Of a stretch of 64,000 bases of DNA, positions 43,877 to 53,025 are shown piece after piece. The stretch comes from JBOGIG01 sp050742455. Lineage in GTDB: Bacteria > Actinomycetota > Acidimicrobiia > Acidimicrobiales > JBOGIG01. The DNA lies in assembly GCA_050742455.1 (NCBI GenBank), contig JBOGIG010000111.1, positions 5,307 through 69,306 of the forward strand, in the 5' to 3' direction. A model generated the notes under the pieces. That model did not search any database. It was given only the letters and a program-made list of their open reading frames with translations, and was not told where the DNA came from. Position 1 is the stretch's first letter. Every line of letters starts with the position of its first letter. The translations under genes and the position numbers were made by a program.

Positions 43877-46800
43877 GTGGTGGGGCCGTATAGGGTTGGC
43901 CCAATCGACGCTTTCGCCCACCTGCATGTACACACCGAGTACTCGATGTTGGACGGCGCGGCGCGGATCGCCGACGCGGTGTCGGCCGCCGTGGCCGACG
44001 GACAGCCTGCACTGGGGATCACCGATCACGGCAACATGTATGGCGTCTTGGACTTCTACAAGGAGTGCAAAGCTCAAGGGGTCGTGCCGGTCATCGGCAG
44101 CGAGGCCTATATGGCTCTGGAGAGCCGTCACGAGCGGCCGGTTCGCCGTAGCGGGCATCTGGACGACACCGGGGGTAACGGCGACGGAGGTCAAAAGCTC
44201 TACTACCACCTGACCGTGCTGGCCGAGACCACCACCGGCTACTACAACTTGATGAAGCTGTCTTCGGCCGCTTTCCTGGACGGTTACTACTACAAGCCCC
44301 GCCTGGACTGGGAGCTACTGGAGAGACACCACGAGGGCATCATCGCCACCACCGGGTGCTTGGGGGGCGTTGTCCTTCAGGCTCTGCTGCGCGACGACGT
44401 TGGAGAGGCCACGCGGCTGGCCGCCAGGCTTCAGGACATCATGGGCCGCGACAATCTATTCGTCGAGCTACAGGACCACGGCCTGGCCGCCCAACGCAGG
44501 ACCAATCCGGCGCTGATCGAACTGGCGCATACCATTGGGGCACCGCTGCTCGCCACCAACGACAGTCACTACACCCATCGGGGCGACGCCATGGCCCACG
44601 ATGCACTCTTGTGTGTTCAGACCGGATCGCTGGTCAGCGATCCCAAGCGCCTTCGATTCGAGGGTCAAGAGCACTACCTGAAGAGCGCGGCGGAAATGCG
44701 CTCGCTGTTCTCCGAGGTGCCCGAGGCCTGCGACAACACCCTTTTGATCGGCGAACGGGCCCGGGTTGAGATCGAGTTCGGCAAGCCCAAGCTGCCCGAA
44801 TTCCCCGTGCCAGATCGATTCGGCGCCGACACCTACGAGGAGTCCGCCAACGCTTACCTTCGCCACCTCACACAGGAGGGGGCAGCGCTGCGTTACGGCT
44901 CCGAGCTTCGGCGCGAAGTGGTCGAGAGACTTGATTACGAACTCGGGGTCATCTCGGATATGGGCTTTTCGGCTTATTTCCTGGTGGTGTGGGACCTCAT
45001 CCGCTACGCCCGGGACAACGGGATCCGGGTAGGTCCGGGCCGGGGTTCGGCAGCCGGATGCTGCGTCGCCTACTGCCTACGGATAGTGGACATCGATCCC
45101 ATCGCCTACGACCTGCTGTTCGAGCGCTTCCTCAACCCGGGCCGCAAGCAGATGCCCGACATCGACATGGACTTCGACGAGCGATACCGGGCCGACATGA
45201 TCCGCTACGCCACCGATCGCTACGGCTGGGACCACGTGGCCCAGATCGTGACCTTCTCGACGATCAAGGCCAGGGCCGCGGTGCGCGACGCGGCCCGGGT
45301 ACTGGGGTTTTCTTACGGGGTGGGGGACAAGATCGCCAAGGCCATGCCTCCCCTCGTCATGGGGCGGGACACGCCCCTGTGGGCCTGTCTGGATCGCAGC
45401 GCCGGACACGAGGACGGCTTCGTGGCAGCGGCCGATCTGCGCGCCATGTACGAGACCGATCCCGAGGCGGCACAAGTAATCGACGTGGCCCGAGGTCTGG
45501 AGGGGCTGCGCCGCCAGGATGGCATCCACGCCGCTGCTGTGGTCATCACCCAGGACCCCCTGACCGACTATCTGCCTATCCAGCGCAAGCCGGACCAGAA
45601 CACCCGGGTCGAGGATGCCCCCGTCGTCACCCAGTACGAGATGCATGGCGTCGAGGAGCTGGGCCTGCTGAAAATGGACTTCCTGGGGCTGAGGAACCTC
45701 AGCGTGATCGAGAAGACCCTGGATCTGGTGGAGGCATCTGGCCAAAAGCGCCCTGACATCGACCAGGTGGCCACCGACGACGAAGCTACGTTCGCCATGC
45801 TGCGCAGGGGGGACTCCATCGGAGTGTTCCAGCTGGAAGGGGCGGCTATGCGAGCCCTGTTGCGCTCTTTGGCCCCGACCACCTTCGACGACGTGGCAGC
45901 CTTGGTGGCCCTATACCGGCCCGGGCCAATGGCGGCCAACATGCACAACGACTACGCCGATCGGAAGAACAAGCGCCAGGCCATCACCTACCTTCACCCC
46001 GACCTCGAGGATCTGTTGGGCGATACCTATGGGCTCATGATCTATCAGGAGTCGGTCATGCGGGTGGCCCAGCGCTTTGCCGGTTACTCGTTGGAAGAAG
46101 CCGACAACCTGCGCAAGGCTTGCGGGAAGAAGATCAGGGCACTCCTTGCCGCCGAGCGGGAGAAGTTCGTGCAGGGCTGCATCACCACCGGCTACGGGGC
46201 CGAATTGGGGACCAAGCTCTTCGACATCATCGAGCCGTTTGCCGACTATGCCTTCAACAAGAGCCACTCCTACGGCTACGGACTGGTCAGTTACCAAACT
46301 GCCTGGCTCAAGGCCAATCACCCGGTCGAATACTTCGCTGCCCTACTGACCAGCGTAAAGGACGACAAGGACAAGACCGGGGTCTACCTGTCGGAGTGCC
46401 GGTCCAGGGGCATCACCGTCCTGGTCCCCGATGTAAACGTCTCCGAATCTGACTTCACCGCCCGACGGGGTGATCCGGCCGGTGGGTCCGATGCCATACC
46501 GTTTGGCCTGTCTGCCGTTCGCAACGTGGGCGAGGCCCTGGTCGCCCGCATCGTGACCGAGCGGGAATCGGGAGGACCTTTTGGCGACTTCTACGACTTC
46601 TGCCAGAGGGTCGATCCCTTGGTCCTGAACAAGCGGACGATTGAATCCCTGGTCAAGGCCGGAGCTTTTGACTCGCTCGGCCATCCCCGCAAGGGCCTGT
46701 GCCTGGTGTTCGAAGGCGTGGTGGAGGCCACCCTGGCTCGTCGCCGGGAGAACGACCTCGGCATCATGAGCTTGTTCGCCAGTGTGGAGTCGGACGGGAA

Positions 46801-47476
46801 CGGGGATGCGGCCGCCTTTGATGACACCCGCATTCCCATTCCCGACGTCGAGTTCTCCAAGGCCGAGAAGCTGGCCTACGAGAAGGAGATGCTGGGCCTG
46901 TACATCAGCGATCACCCTCTGATGGGTGTAGAAGCGGCCCTGCGCAACCTGTGCGAGGCCAGCTTGGGCGAACTGGTGGAAGGGTCCCGCGACGGCGAGG
47001 TGCGCAAGGTGGGGGGCGTGGTCACCGCCTTGTCCCGGCGCCATACCAAGCGGGGCGAGCTGATGGCCACCTTCACCTTGGAGGACCTGGCGAACTCCAT
47101 GGATGTCTTTGTCTTCCCCAAGTCCATGGCCGAGTACGGAGCGCTACTGGCCGATGACGCCGTGGTAGTTATAAAGGCCCGGTTGGACAACCGTGACGAT
47201 CAGCCCAAGCTCATCTGCATGGAGGTCACCCGCCCAGATCTGGCCGCCGTCGGGGTTTCTCCGACCCTGGTGCTCCGCCTACCCGTGGGGTCGCTCACGA
47301 CGTCGAAGGTCGATGACTTAAAGAAACTGCTGGTCGACAACCCCGGTCAGTCCGAGGTTCAACTGGTGGTGGGCGAAAAGCGGCTGCGTCTTCCCGGCCA
47401 ATTCAAAGTGGACGCCAGAGCCGGGCTGATCGCCGAATTGAGGGTGCTTTTCGGCCCTGACGCGATCGCATCCTGA
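43877..47476 (+). CDS. dnaE: DNA polymerase III alpha subunit
   Basis: About 1199 aa. PHP domain first (HLHVHTEYSMLDG, ITDHGNMYG), polymerase palm with GPGRGSAAGC and PDIDMDFDERYR (catalytic aspartates), helix-hairpin-helix and OB domain (FTLEDLANSMDVFVFPKS). This is the main replicative DnaE1 type. GTG 43877 or 43880 gives the usual N-terminus; the open frame upstream overlaps bpa and is not credible. Confidence 0.96.
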   Translation: MVGPYRVGPIDAFAHLHVHTEYSMLDGAARIADAVSAAVADGQPALGITDHGNMYGVLDFYKECKAQGVVPVIGSEAYMALESRHERPVRRSGHLDDTGGNGDGGQKLYYHLTVLAETTTGYYNLMKLSSAAFLDGYYYKPRLDWELLERHHEGIIATTGCLGGVVLQALLRDDVGEATRLAARLQDIMGRDNLFVELQDHGLAAQRRTNPALIELAHTIGAPLLATNDSHYTHRGDAMAHDALLCVQTGSLVSDPKRLRFEGQEHYLKSAAEMRSLFSEVPEACDNTLLIGERARVEIEFGKPKLPEFPVPDRFGADTYEESANAYLRHLTQEGAALRYGSELRREVVERLDYELGVISDMGFSAYFLVVWDLIRYARDNGIRVGPGRGSAAGCCVAYCLRIVDIDPIAYDLLFERFLNPGRKQMPDIDMDFDERYRADMIRYATDRYGWDHVAQIVTFSTIKARAAVRDAARVLGFSYGVGDKIAKAMPPLVMGRDTPLWACLDRSAGHEDGFVAAADLRAMYETDPEAAQVIDVARGLEGLRRQDGIHAAAVVITQDPLTDYLPIQRKPDQNTRVEDAPVVTQYEMHGVEELGLLKMDFLGLRNLSVIEKTLDLVEASGQKRPDIDQVATDDEATFAMLRRGDSIGVFQLEGAAMRALLRSLAPTTFDDVAALVALYRPGPMAANMHNDYADRKNKRQAITYLHPDLEDLLGDTYGLMIYQESVMRVAQRFAGYSLEEADNLRKACGKKIRALLAAEREKFVQGCITTGYGAELGTKLFDIIEPFADYAFNKSHSYGYGLVSYQTAWLKANHPVEYFAALLTSVKDDKDKTGVYLSECRSRGITVLVPDVNVSESDFTARRGDPAGGSDAIPFGLSAVRNVGEALVARIVTERESGGPFGDFYDFCQRVDPLVLNKRTIESLVKAGAFDSLGHPRKGLCLVFEGVVEATLARRRENDLGIMSLFASVESDGNGDAAAFDDTRIPIPDVEFSKAEKLAYEKEMLGLYISDHPLMGVEAALRNLCEASLGELVEGSRDGEVRKVGGVVTALSRRHTKRGELMATFTLEDLANSMDVFVFPKSMAEYGALLADDAVVVIKARLDNRDDQPKLICMEVTRPDLAAVGVSPTLVLRLPVGSLTTSKVDDLKKLLVDNPGQSEVQLVVGEKRLRLPGQFKVDARAGLIAELRVLFGPDAIAS

Positions 47477-47565
47477 CCGGCGCCGCAGGGCCGTGGTCAC
47501 CCTCACGTGGAAAGGCAGGCCGTTCATCCCGTAACCTGTATCGGAGATACGAACCGCACGGATGG

Positions 47566-48261
47566 ATGGGAGTGCTGAACAGGCCCATGACAATCGCAAT
47601 TGAAACCAAGGACTGCACGGCACTGAGCGACGCGGAGCTGGCCGAGATGGCCGATATCTGCACCGACGGGCCGGCCGGCTTTGATATGGGCTTTATTTCC
47701 AAGCAACGCGACGAGTGGGTGCTGGTGAGCCAGGCCCGCGACGGCATCAAGTTGGTTGGGTTTGCCTTTTCGACCCTGGAGCGCATTGGCGGCACGCCTT
47801 CGATGTTGATCGGCGTCGCTTCCATCAAGCGCAACTCCAAACGGGACAGTGTATTGAAAGCGGTCATGGCCGCCCTGTATCGACGCGCCGTCCTGGCTTT
47901 CCCCGACGAGGACGTGCTGGTCGGGACGCGCCTGGCCAACCCGGGGGCCTTTGGCGCGTTCAAGGGTTTGGAGGACATCGTCCCCCGCCCTGGCCACAAG
48001 GCGTCGGGCGAAGAGCGGGCCTGGGGCCGGCGCCTGGCCAAGCGCTTCGGGGTGGAGGGCCGCATCGATGATCGAACATTCATTCTGGGGGGGGATGAGT
48101 CTCCTGCCGGTTTGCTCGACCACACAGCTCTCAAGCCAGAAGCAATCGCCACCGACGTGACCGCATTCTTCGATCCCCTCGATGCGTCGAGGCGTGACAC
48201 CCTGGTGGCATTCGGATGGGCCATGGCCGAGGACCTGGCCTCGGGCAAACTCGGCCGCTGA
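47566..48261 (+). CDS. Conserved-looking protein of unknown function
   Basis: 231 aa; not recognised. Composition is that of a soluble globular protein with GNAT-like features (SQARDGIKLVGFAFSTLERIGG, LIGVASIKRN, FPDEDVLVGTRLANPGAFGAFKGL), suggesting an acetyltransferase-like fold, but no clear acetyl-CoA loop is visible. ATG 47566 or ATG 47587 may start it. Codon usage and GC match the neighbours. Confidence 0.7.
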   Translation: MGVLNRPMTIAIETKDCTALSDAELAEMADICTDGPAGFDMGFISKQRDEWVLVSQARDGIKLVGFAFSTLERIGGTPSMLIGVASIKRNSKRDSVLKAVMAALYRRAVLAFPDEDVLVGTRLANPGAFGAFKGLEDIVPRPGHKASGEERAWGRRLAKRFGVEGRIDDRTFILGGDESPAGLLDHTALKPEAIATDVTAFFDPLDASRRDTLVAFGWAMAEDLASGKLGR

Positions 48262-48409
48262 GTCCCCACACTTCGGCCTTGGAGCCACGGGATTCGGCAT
48301 CGGGCCGGGACCGACGGCGCTCTCGACGGGGGTTGAAGGACGTCACCGCCGAGCATAACTCCGATGTGCCTCCACCACTTTCGACCGGCCGGCGACCAAA
48401 CTGGGCATC

Positions 48410-49351
48410 ATGAAGGTCGGTTTGGTTCTGGGAGCAGGTGGCACAGCAGGGCTGGCCTATCACGCTGGGGTGCTACACGCCCTGTCCGAGGTGACCGGTC
48501 TTGACTCGACCGCCGTCGATCTGATTGTGGGAACCAGCGCCGGGAGCGTCGCCGGGGCCTACCTTCGCAGCGGGTGGACCGCCAACGACCTATGGGACGA
48601 GACGGTGGGCCAGGCGGGCGCGCTCCAACCCGACATGGAGATCTTGGCCCCGGCCTTCAAGTCAGGTTTGGACCTGGTGCGCCGAACGCTCGGCTCGGCC
48701 TATGTCGTCGGCGTGAGCCTGGCCCATATGCCGAGCGTGCCCATGCCCGGGCTGTTGCGGCGGGCGTTCCCGGGCGGACTCTTCCTCATGGCCGATGGAG
48801 AAACCCATATTGCCGCCCAATTGCACAGGGGCTGGCCCGACCGGGCCCTATGGCTGTGCGCCGCAGACCTGGTGTCGGGCCATCGGGTGGTGCTGGGTCA
48901 AGACCCCGACGATCCGCTGTCGCTCCGCCGAGCAGTCATGGCGTCATGTGCCATACCGGCCGTATATTCGCCCGTGCGTTCCCGGGGACGGGTGCTGGTG
49001 GACGGCGGCCTGGTCTCCACCACCAACCTGGACTTGGCCGCCGACGCGGGCTGTGACCTGATCATCGGCGTGGCGCCCATGGCCTACGACCCATCCGACC
49101 CCCCCAATGCGCTGCACCGTGCATTGCGTCGCATCCCCTCGCGGTCATTGTCCTTCGAGGCCGCCCGAGCCCGTCGCCAAGGGTCCCGGGTCGTCCTCAT
49201 CCGCCCCACCTCGTCAGAGATCGACCTGCACGGGCTCAATCTGATGCGCCGCGATGGCCTGGATGCCATTGCCCAGGCCGCCTACGACGCTACTGCCCGC
49301 ACCCTGGGAAGCGGGGCCTTGCGCTCCGTTGTCAACGAAGTCGCCGCCTGA
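48410..49351 (+). CDS. Patatin-like phospholipase
   Basis: 313 aa. Oxyanion loop LGAGGTAGLAYHAG, nucleophile motif GTSAGS and the catalytic DGG (VLVDGGLVSTTN) define the Ser-Asp dyad lipase family; S-D spacing is normal. Substrate unknown; relatives are acyl hydrolases of membrane lipids or wax/triglyceride stores. ATG 48410. The last codons and the stop are part of a 23-bp tandem duplication. Confidence 0.92.
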   Translation: MKVGLVLGAGGTAGLAYHAGVLHALSEVTGLDSTAVDLIVGTSAGSVAGAYLRSGWTANDLWDETVGQAGALQPDMEILAPAFKSGLDLVRRTLGSAYVVGVSLAHMPSVPMPGLLRRAFPGGLFLMADGETHIAAQLHRGWPDRALWLCAADLVSGHRVVLGQDPDDPLSLRRAVMASCAIPAVYSPVRSRGRVLVDGGLVSTTNLDLAADAGCDLIIGVAPMAYDPSDPPNALHRALRRIPSRSLSFEAARARRQGSRVVLIRPTSSEIDLHGLNLMRRDGLDAIAQAAYDATARTLGSGALRSVVNEVAA

Positions 49352-49385
49352 GCCACCCCCTGGTCGCCGCCTGAGCCATCCCCTG
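49340..49385. repeat. 23-bp x2 tandem duplication containing the patatin stop
   Basis: Copies at 49340-49362 and 49363-49385 differ at one base; each contains GCCTGAGCC with the TGA stop in the first copy. Confidence 0.93.
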
Positions 49386-49393
49386 GTCATTCC

Positions 49394-49430
49394 GCGGCCC
49401 GGTCAGTTCGGCAGAGCGGCCCGGTCAGTT
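49394..49430. repeat. Second direct repeat between convergent genes
   Basis: GCGGCCCGGTCAGTT occurs at 49394-49408 and 49416-49430 (22-bp period), ending eight bases before the stop of the facing minus-strand gene. Confidence 0.88.
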
Positions 49431-49438
49431 GGCGGCCC

Positions 49439-50116
49439 TCAGGGCCGGGGCAGGGCGGCGGCGACGGTCTTGTAGCATCGGCCGTCGATAGGAGGCGTCA
49501 GCGCCACCAGAAGGTATCTCGGCTTGAAGCCGAGCGCATTGGACAATATGGCGCCTGCCGAGCTGGAACGGCCCGTGGCAGCCAGAGCGGCGATCATATG
49601 CTCGTCGACGACGGGCAGCACGTGCTCTACCCCGCCCCAGCCGAATCGGCACCGCACTACGTTCTCGCCCGGACGCATCCTCAATTGGGGACCCTGGTCG
49701 GGTCGGACAAGGCTCACCGATGGATGGGATCCCTTGATGGACCAGTAGGGAGCGGCCGAGCCGGGAAAGCCGAGCAGGCCCTTGCCGGCGGGGGCCAGCA
49801 GGGCGGACAGGTAGCGGCGGGCCCTGCGACCTGACAACCGCCCAGTCGCATGAGGCACTCCTGTCAGGTTCACGGCCTCGGGTCGCGCCGGATCATCCAG
49901 GTCGTCCCCAGGAGCGATTGTGGCCGAGACCGTGTCAAAGGTGGCAAAAGTGCCCGGGCCCGATCCGCCGGGGACGGGAAAGGAGGCCCGGACCAGCGCC
50001 CCCGAACCAAGATCAATCGCCTCGCAGTTCCCCGTCCACGAGGCCAGGATCATGAGGTCAAGGCGGGCTCCGGCGGTCTCGGGTCGGGAAACCTGCACCG
50101 TTGCCGATCTGGGCAT
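49439..50116 (-). CDS. Unknown protein downstream of the YyaL-type gene
   Basis: About 225 aa; no family recognised. Features: LDLMILASWTGNCEAIDLGSG, a Pro/Gly-rich middle, and VVRCRFGWGGVEHVLPVVDEH. No signal peptide or membrane helix. ATG 50116 lies four bases after the preceding stop with a GAGGAG directly in front (TGAGGAGATG), so translation is probably coupled. The frame is open to 50212 within the upstream gene. Confidence 0.65.
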   Translation of the reverse strand: MPRSATVQVSRPETAGARLDLMILASWTGNCEAIDLGSGALVRASFPVPGGSGPGTFATFDTVSATIAPGDDLDDPARPEAVNLTGVPHATGRLSGRRARRYLSALLAPAGKGLLGFPGSAAPYWSIKGSHPSVSLVRPDQGPQLRMRPGENVVRCRFGWGGVEHVLPVVDEHMIAALAATGRSSSAGAILSNALGFKPRYLLVALTPPIDGRCYKTVAAALPRP

Positions 50117-50120
50117 CTCC

Positions 50121-52166
50121 TCATGATGTCCAACTTCGGCCCGGCGCGGGTGGATGCCGGCCTGGCGCGGGGGGATGGCGGGTTTCATCGAGTGCTCGGT
50201 CCAGTTGGCCAAGCGTTGCCGACGGCGTCCGGCAGGTGTATCCCTGGCATACGAACGCCAGGTTATCGCTGCGCCCCTCCCACAGTGGCGAGTCGTAGCG
50301 CTCGCCCCAGGCCAGAACGGATCGAGGCAGGTAGCGGCCCTGAATCCGCCCCACCAGGTCCTGCCGATCCCCGGTCACCACCACGGAGGTGGTCCCAAAG
50401 ATCTCGGTATCCACTGCTCCAAGGGCATGGGCAAAGGCCCGGGGTTGGTCAGCCATGGGCCCCGCCAGGGCAGCCAGGATGTCAGTGGCCAAGGCCGAAT
50501 AGCGGCGCTGCCCAGTCAGGGCCCCCAGGCGCTGGAGAGCCACGCACGCCACCGAGTTGGCCGCCGGGATCGCCCCATCGAGGATGTCCTGGGGCCGAAC
50601 GATCAGCTCTTCGGCATCCGAGCCCGTGGTGAACAGACAACCCTGGCCGTCGATGAAGAGGTCGACCATCGAGTCGGCCGTGGCCCGAGCCTGGTCTATC
50701 CACACTGCCTTCCCGGTCAGCTCGCCCAAGCGAGTGAAGGCATCGGTCAGCCAGGCGTAGTCTCCGGCATAGGCCAGATGGTGTCCCTGTCCATTCTGCC
50801 AGGAGCGAAGCCAGCGGCCATCGGAGTCCCGACGCGAATTGCGAATCAGGAAGTCCATCACGGCAGCGGCATCGTGGGCCCAGTCAGTCCGTCCCGTGGC
50901 TGCCGCGGCCTGGGCCAGCGCGGACGCGTACATGGCGTTCCATTCGGTCAGGATCTTGCTATCCAGGCCGGGACGGATCCTGGACCGGCGGGCCTCGAAT
51001 AAACGGCTGCGGGCCTCGGCCAACCCGGTGTCCCTAACGGTGAGCTCAGAACCCAAGGGGCGATGGAGGATGTTGGCCCCCTCGAAGTTGCCCGCCGAGG
51101 TGACCCCCCAGAACTCCATGGCCACGCGCGCCTGCTCGGGACCGAGCACCTCTTCGATTTGGCTGGGGGTCCAGACATAGAAGCGGCCCTCCGCCCCCTC
51201 CGAGTCGGCGTCCTCGGCCGAGTACAGTCCGCCATCGGGATGGCGCAGATCCCTGCTCACATAGGTTGCGATCTCGTCGGCTAATTCGAGCCAGGTCGGA
51301 TCCGATGTGAGCTGCCAGGCGTGGATGTATACCCGGAGCAGGCCGGCCTGGTCGTAGAGCATCTTTTCGAAGTGCGGCACCAGCCATCGGGCATCGGTCG
51401 AGTACCGTGCGAATCCTCCGCCCAGGTGATCCCTTATCCCCCCGGCAGCCATAGCCCCCAAGGTGGTGGTGGCCATGGACAAGGTGGTGGGGGAGTCATT
51501 GGCCGAGTAGGCCCGAAGGGCCAAGTCGATCATGGACGGTTGCGGGAATTTGGGAGCGGGGCCAAATCCCCCCCACGTGGGGTCGAAGGAAGCCGACAGG
51601 CTGAGTAGGGCCTGGTCGAGCATGCCGGTCCCGGGAAGGAGAGTCCTGGCAGGAATGCGGGTCCGGGCCTCGACCGCATCGCGCAGTTCCTGTCCGGTTT
51701 CGACCAGTTCGTCCCGGCGCTCCTGCCAGGCTCTGGCCACGGCTTCGAGTACCCGGGGGAACCCGGGCAGGCCGTGGCGGTCCTCGGGGGGGAAGTAGGT
51801 GCCGGCCATGAACGGATGGGCCTTCGGTGTCATGAACACGGTCATGGGCCAACCGCCGCTGCCCGTCGTGGCTTGCACGGCCTCCATGTAGACGGCATCG
51901 ATGTCGGGCCGTTCCTCCCGGTCCACCTTGATGCACACGAAGTCCGCATTCATCGCTCTTGCCGTGGCCGGGTCCTCGAAGCTCTCATGGGCCATCACGT
52001 GGCACCAGTGACAGGCCGAGTACCCCACCGACAAGATCACCGGCTTATCCTGTCGGCGAGCCAGTTCGAAGGCCTCGTCACCCCAGGGATACCAGTCCAC
52101 CGGGTTGTCCTGGTGTTGAAGCAGATATGGGCTGGTCTCGCCGGCCAGATGGTTCTTGCCCGTCAC
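50121..52166 (-). CDS. YyaL/DUF255 thioredoxin-domain protein
   Basis: About 681 aa. N-terminal thioredoxin-like domain (NHLAGETSPYLLQHQDNPVDW, SACHWCHVMAHESF with CxxC) and a large C-terminal six-hairpin-glycosidase-like domain (GGFGPAPKFPQP, GGIRDHLGGGFARYS, FEKMLYDQAGL). The family resembles mammalian SSP411/SPATA20; biochemical role unclear. GTG 52166 is chosen from the conserved N-terminus; the frame extends to 52349. A 21-bp x2 repeat codes HPPAPGR at the C-terminus. Confidence 0.9.
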   Translation of the reverse strand: MTGKNHLAGETSPYLLQHQDNPVDWYPWGDEAFELARRQDKPVILSVGYSACHWCHVMAHESFEDPATARAMNADFVCIKVDREERPDIDAVYMEAVQATTGSGGWPMTVFMTPKAHPFMAGTYFPPEDRHGLPGFPRVLEAVARAWQERRDELVETGQELRDAVEARTRIPARTLLPGTGMLDQALLSLSASFDPTWGGFGPAPKFPQPSMIDLALRAYSANDSPTTLSMATTTLGAMAAGGIRDHLGGGFARYSTDARWLVPHFEKMLYDQAGLLRVYIHAWQLTSDPTWLELADEIATYVSRDLRHPDGGLYSAEDADSEGAEGRFYVWTPSQIEEVLGPEQARVAMEFWGVTSAGNFEGANILHRPLGSELTVRDTGLAEARSRLFEARRSRIRPGLDSKILTEWNAMYASALAQAAAATGRTDWAHDAAAVMDFLIRNSRRDSDGRWLRSWQNGQGHHLAYAGDYAWLTDAFTRLGELTGKAVWIDQARATADSMVDLFIDGQGCLFTTGSDAEELIVRPQDILDGAIPAANSVACVALQRLGALTGQRRYSALATDILAALAGPMADQPRAFAHALGAVDTEIFGTTSVVVTGDRQDLVGRIQGRYLPRSVLAWGERYDSPLWEGRSDNLAFVCQGYTCRTPSATLGQLDRALDETRHPPAPGRHPPAPGRSWTS
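50137..50178. repeat. 21-bp x2 imperfect repeat at the yyaL-type 3' end
   Basis: Copies 50137-50157 and 50158-50178 differ at three positions. In frame on the minus strand, 13 bases from the stop; codes RHPPAPG twice. Confidence 0.85.
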
Positions 52167-52281
52167 CCTTCGAGTCTGGCATGAGCGGGCGCCGCTTCGG
52201 GCGGGCCTTCCCCGAGCCTGGCCTTCCCCCGGCCTTCCTGCCTTCCCCTGGCCGAGCCCGCCCCCCGGTAGGGTCTCGCCC

Positions 52282-53025
52282 ATGGAACTGAGACTGGACA
52301 ACAGGGTGGCGCTCGTCACCGGGGCATCGAGGGGGATAGGGCGGGCCATCGCAGCGGCCTATGCCGAAGCGGGAGCCAGGGTGGTGATCTCGTCGAGGAA
52401 GAAGGCCGCCCTGCAAGAGGCGGCCGGCGCAATGAAGGGCGAGGTGGCCGTGTTCGAGGCCAACGCCGGGGACCCCGATGCCGCCCAGGCCTGCGTAGCC
52501 TTTGCCTTAGAAACCTTCGGAGCCTTGGACATCCTGGTCAACAATGCCGCCACCAATCCCTACATGGGACCGCTGATGGGAATATCCGTCAGCCAGGCTG
52601 ATAAGACCGTCCAGGTCAACCAGAGGGGGACCCTGGTGTGGACCCAGGCGGCATGGAATGCGGCTATGGCCGATCGAGGCGGATGTGTCATCAATGTGGC
52701 GTCGATCGGGGGGTTGAGCGTCGAAACCTCGATCGCTTATTACAACGTGACCAAGGCCGCCGTCATCCATCTGACCCGCCAGATGGCGGCCGAGATGGCT
52801 CCCGGAGTCCGGGTCAATGCCATTGCTCCGGGACTCGTCAAGACGGATATGGCCCGGGCCCTGTGGGAAGCCAACGAGAGGGCCATCGCCGACCGACTCC
52901 CTCTCCGGCGACTCGGAGAGCCATCCGACATCGCCGATTCGGCCGTGTTCCTGGCCAGCGACGCCGCGTCGTGGATAACGGGCCAGACCTTGGTGGTCGA
53001 TGGGGGAGCGCTTATTGCCCGCTGA
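52282..53025 (+). CDS. Short-chain dehydrogenase/reductase
   Basis: 247 aa. Glycine motif TGASRGIGRAI, NNAAT, catalytic Ser (NVASIGG), YNVTK with Tyr and Lys, and C-terminal GQTLVVDGGALI define a classical NAD(P)-dependent SDR similar to FabG/DHRS4 types. ATG 52282. The upstream 115 bases hold several diverged CCTTCCCC-type repeats. Ends 14 bases inside the convergent menE gene. Substrate unknown. Confidence 0.93.
   Translation: MELRLDNRVALVTGASRGIGRAIAAAYAEAGARVVISSRKKAALQEAAGAMKGEVAVFEANAGDPDAAQACVAFALETFGALDILVNNAATNPYMGPLMGISVSQADKTVQVNQRGTLVWTQAAWNAAMADRGGCVINVASIGGLSVETSIAYYNVTKAAVIHLTRQMAAEMAPGVRVNAIAPGLVKTDMARALWEANERAIADRLPLRRLGEPSDIADSAVFLASDAASWITGQTLVVDGGALIAR

Noticed and set aside
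52167..52349. 61-codon N-terminal extension of the YyaL-type gene
   Set aside because: The conserved N-terminus NHLAGETSPYL starts at the GTG 52166 region, and the extension is antisense to the SDR 5' end with Gly/Arg/Pro composition.
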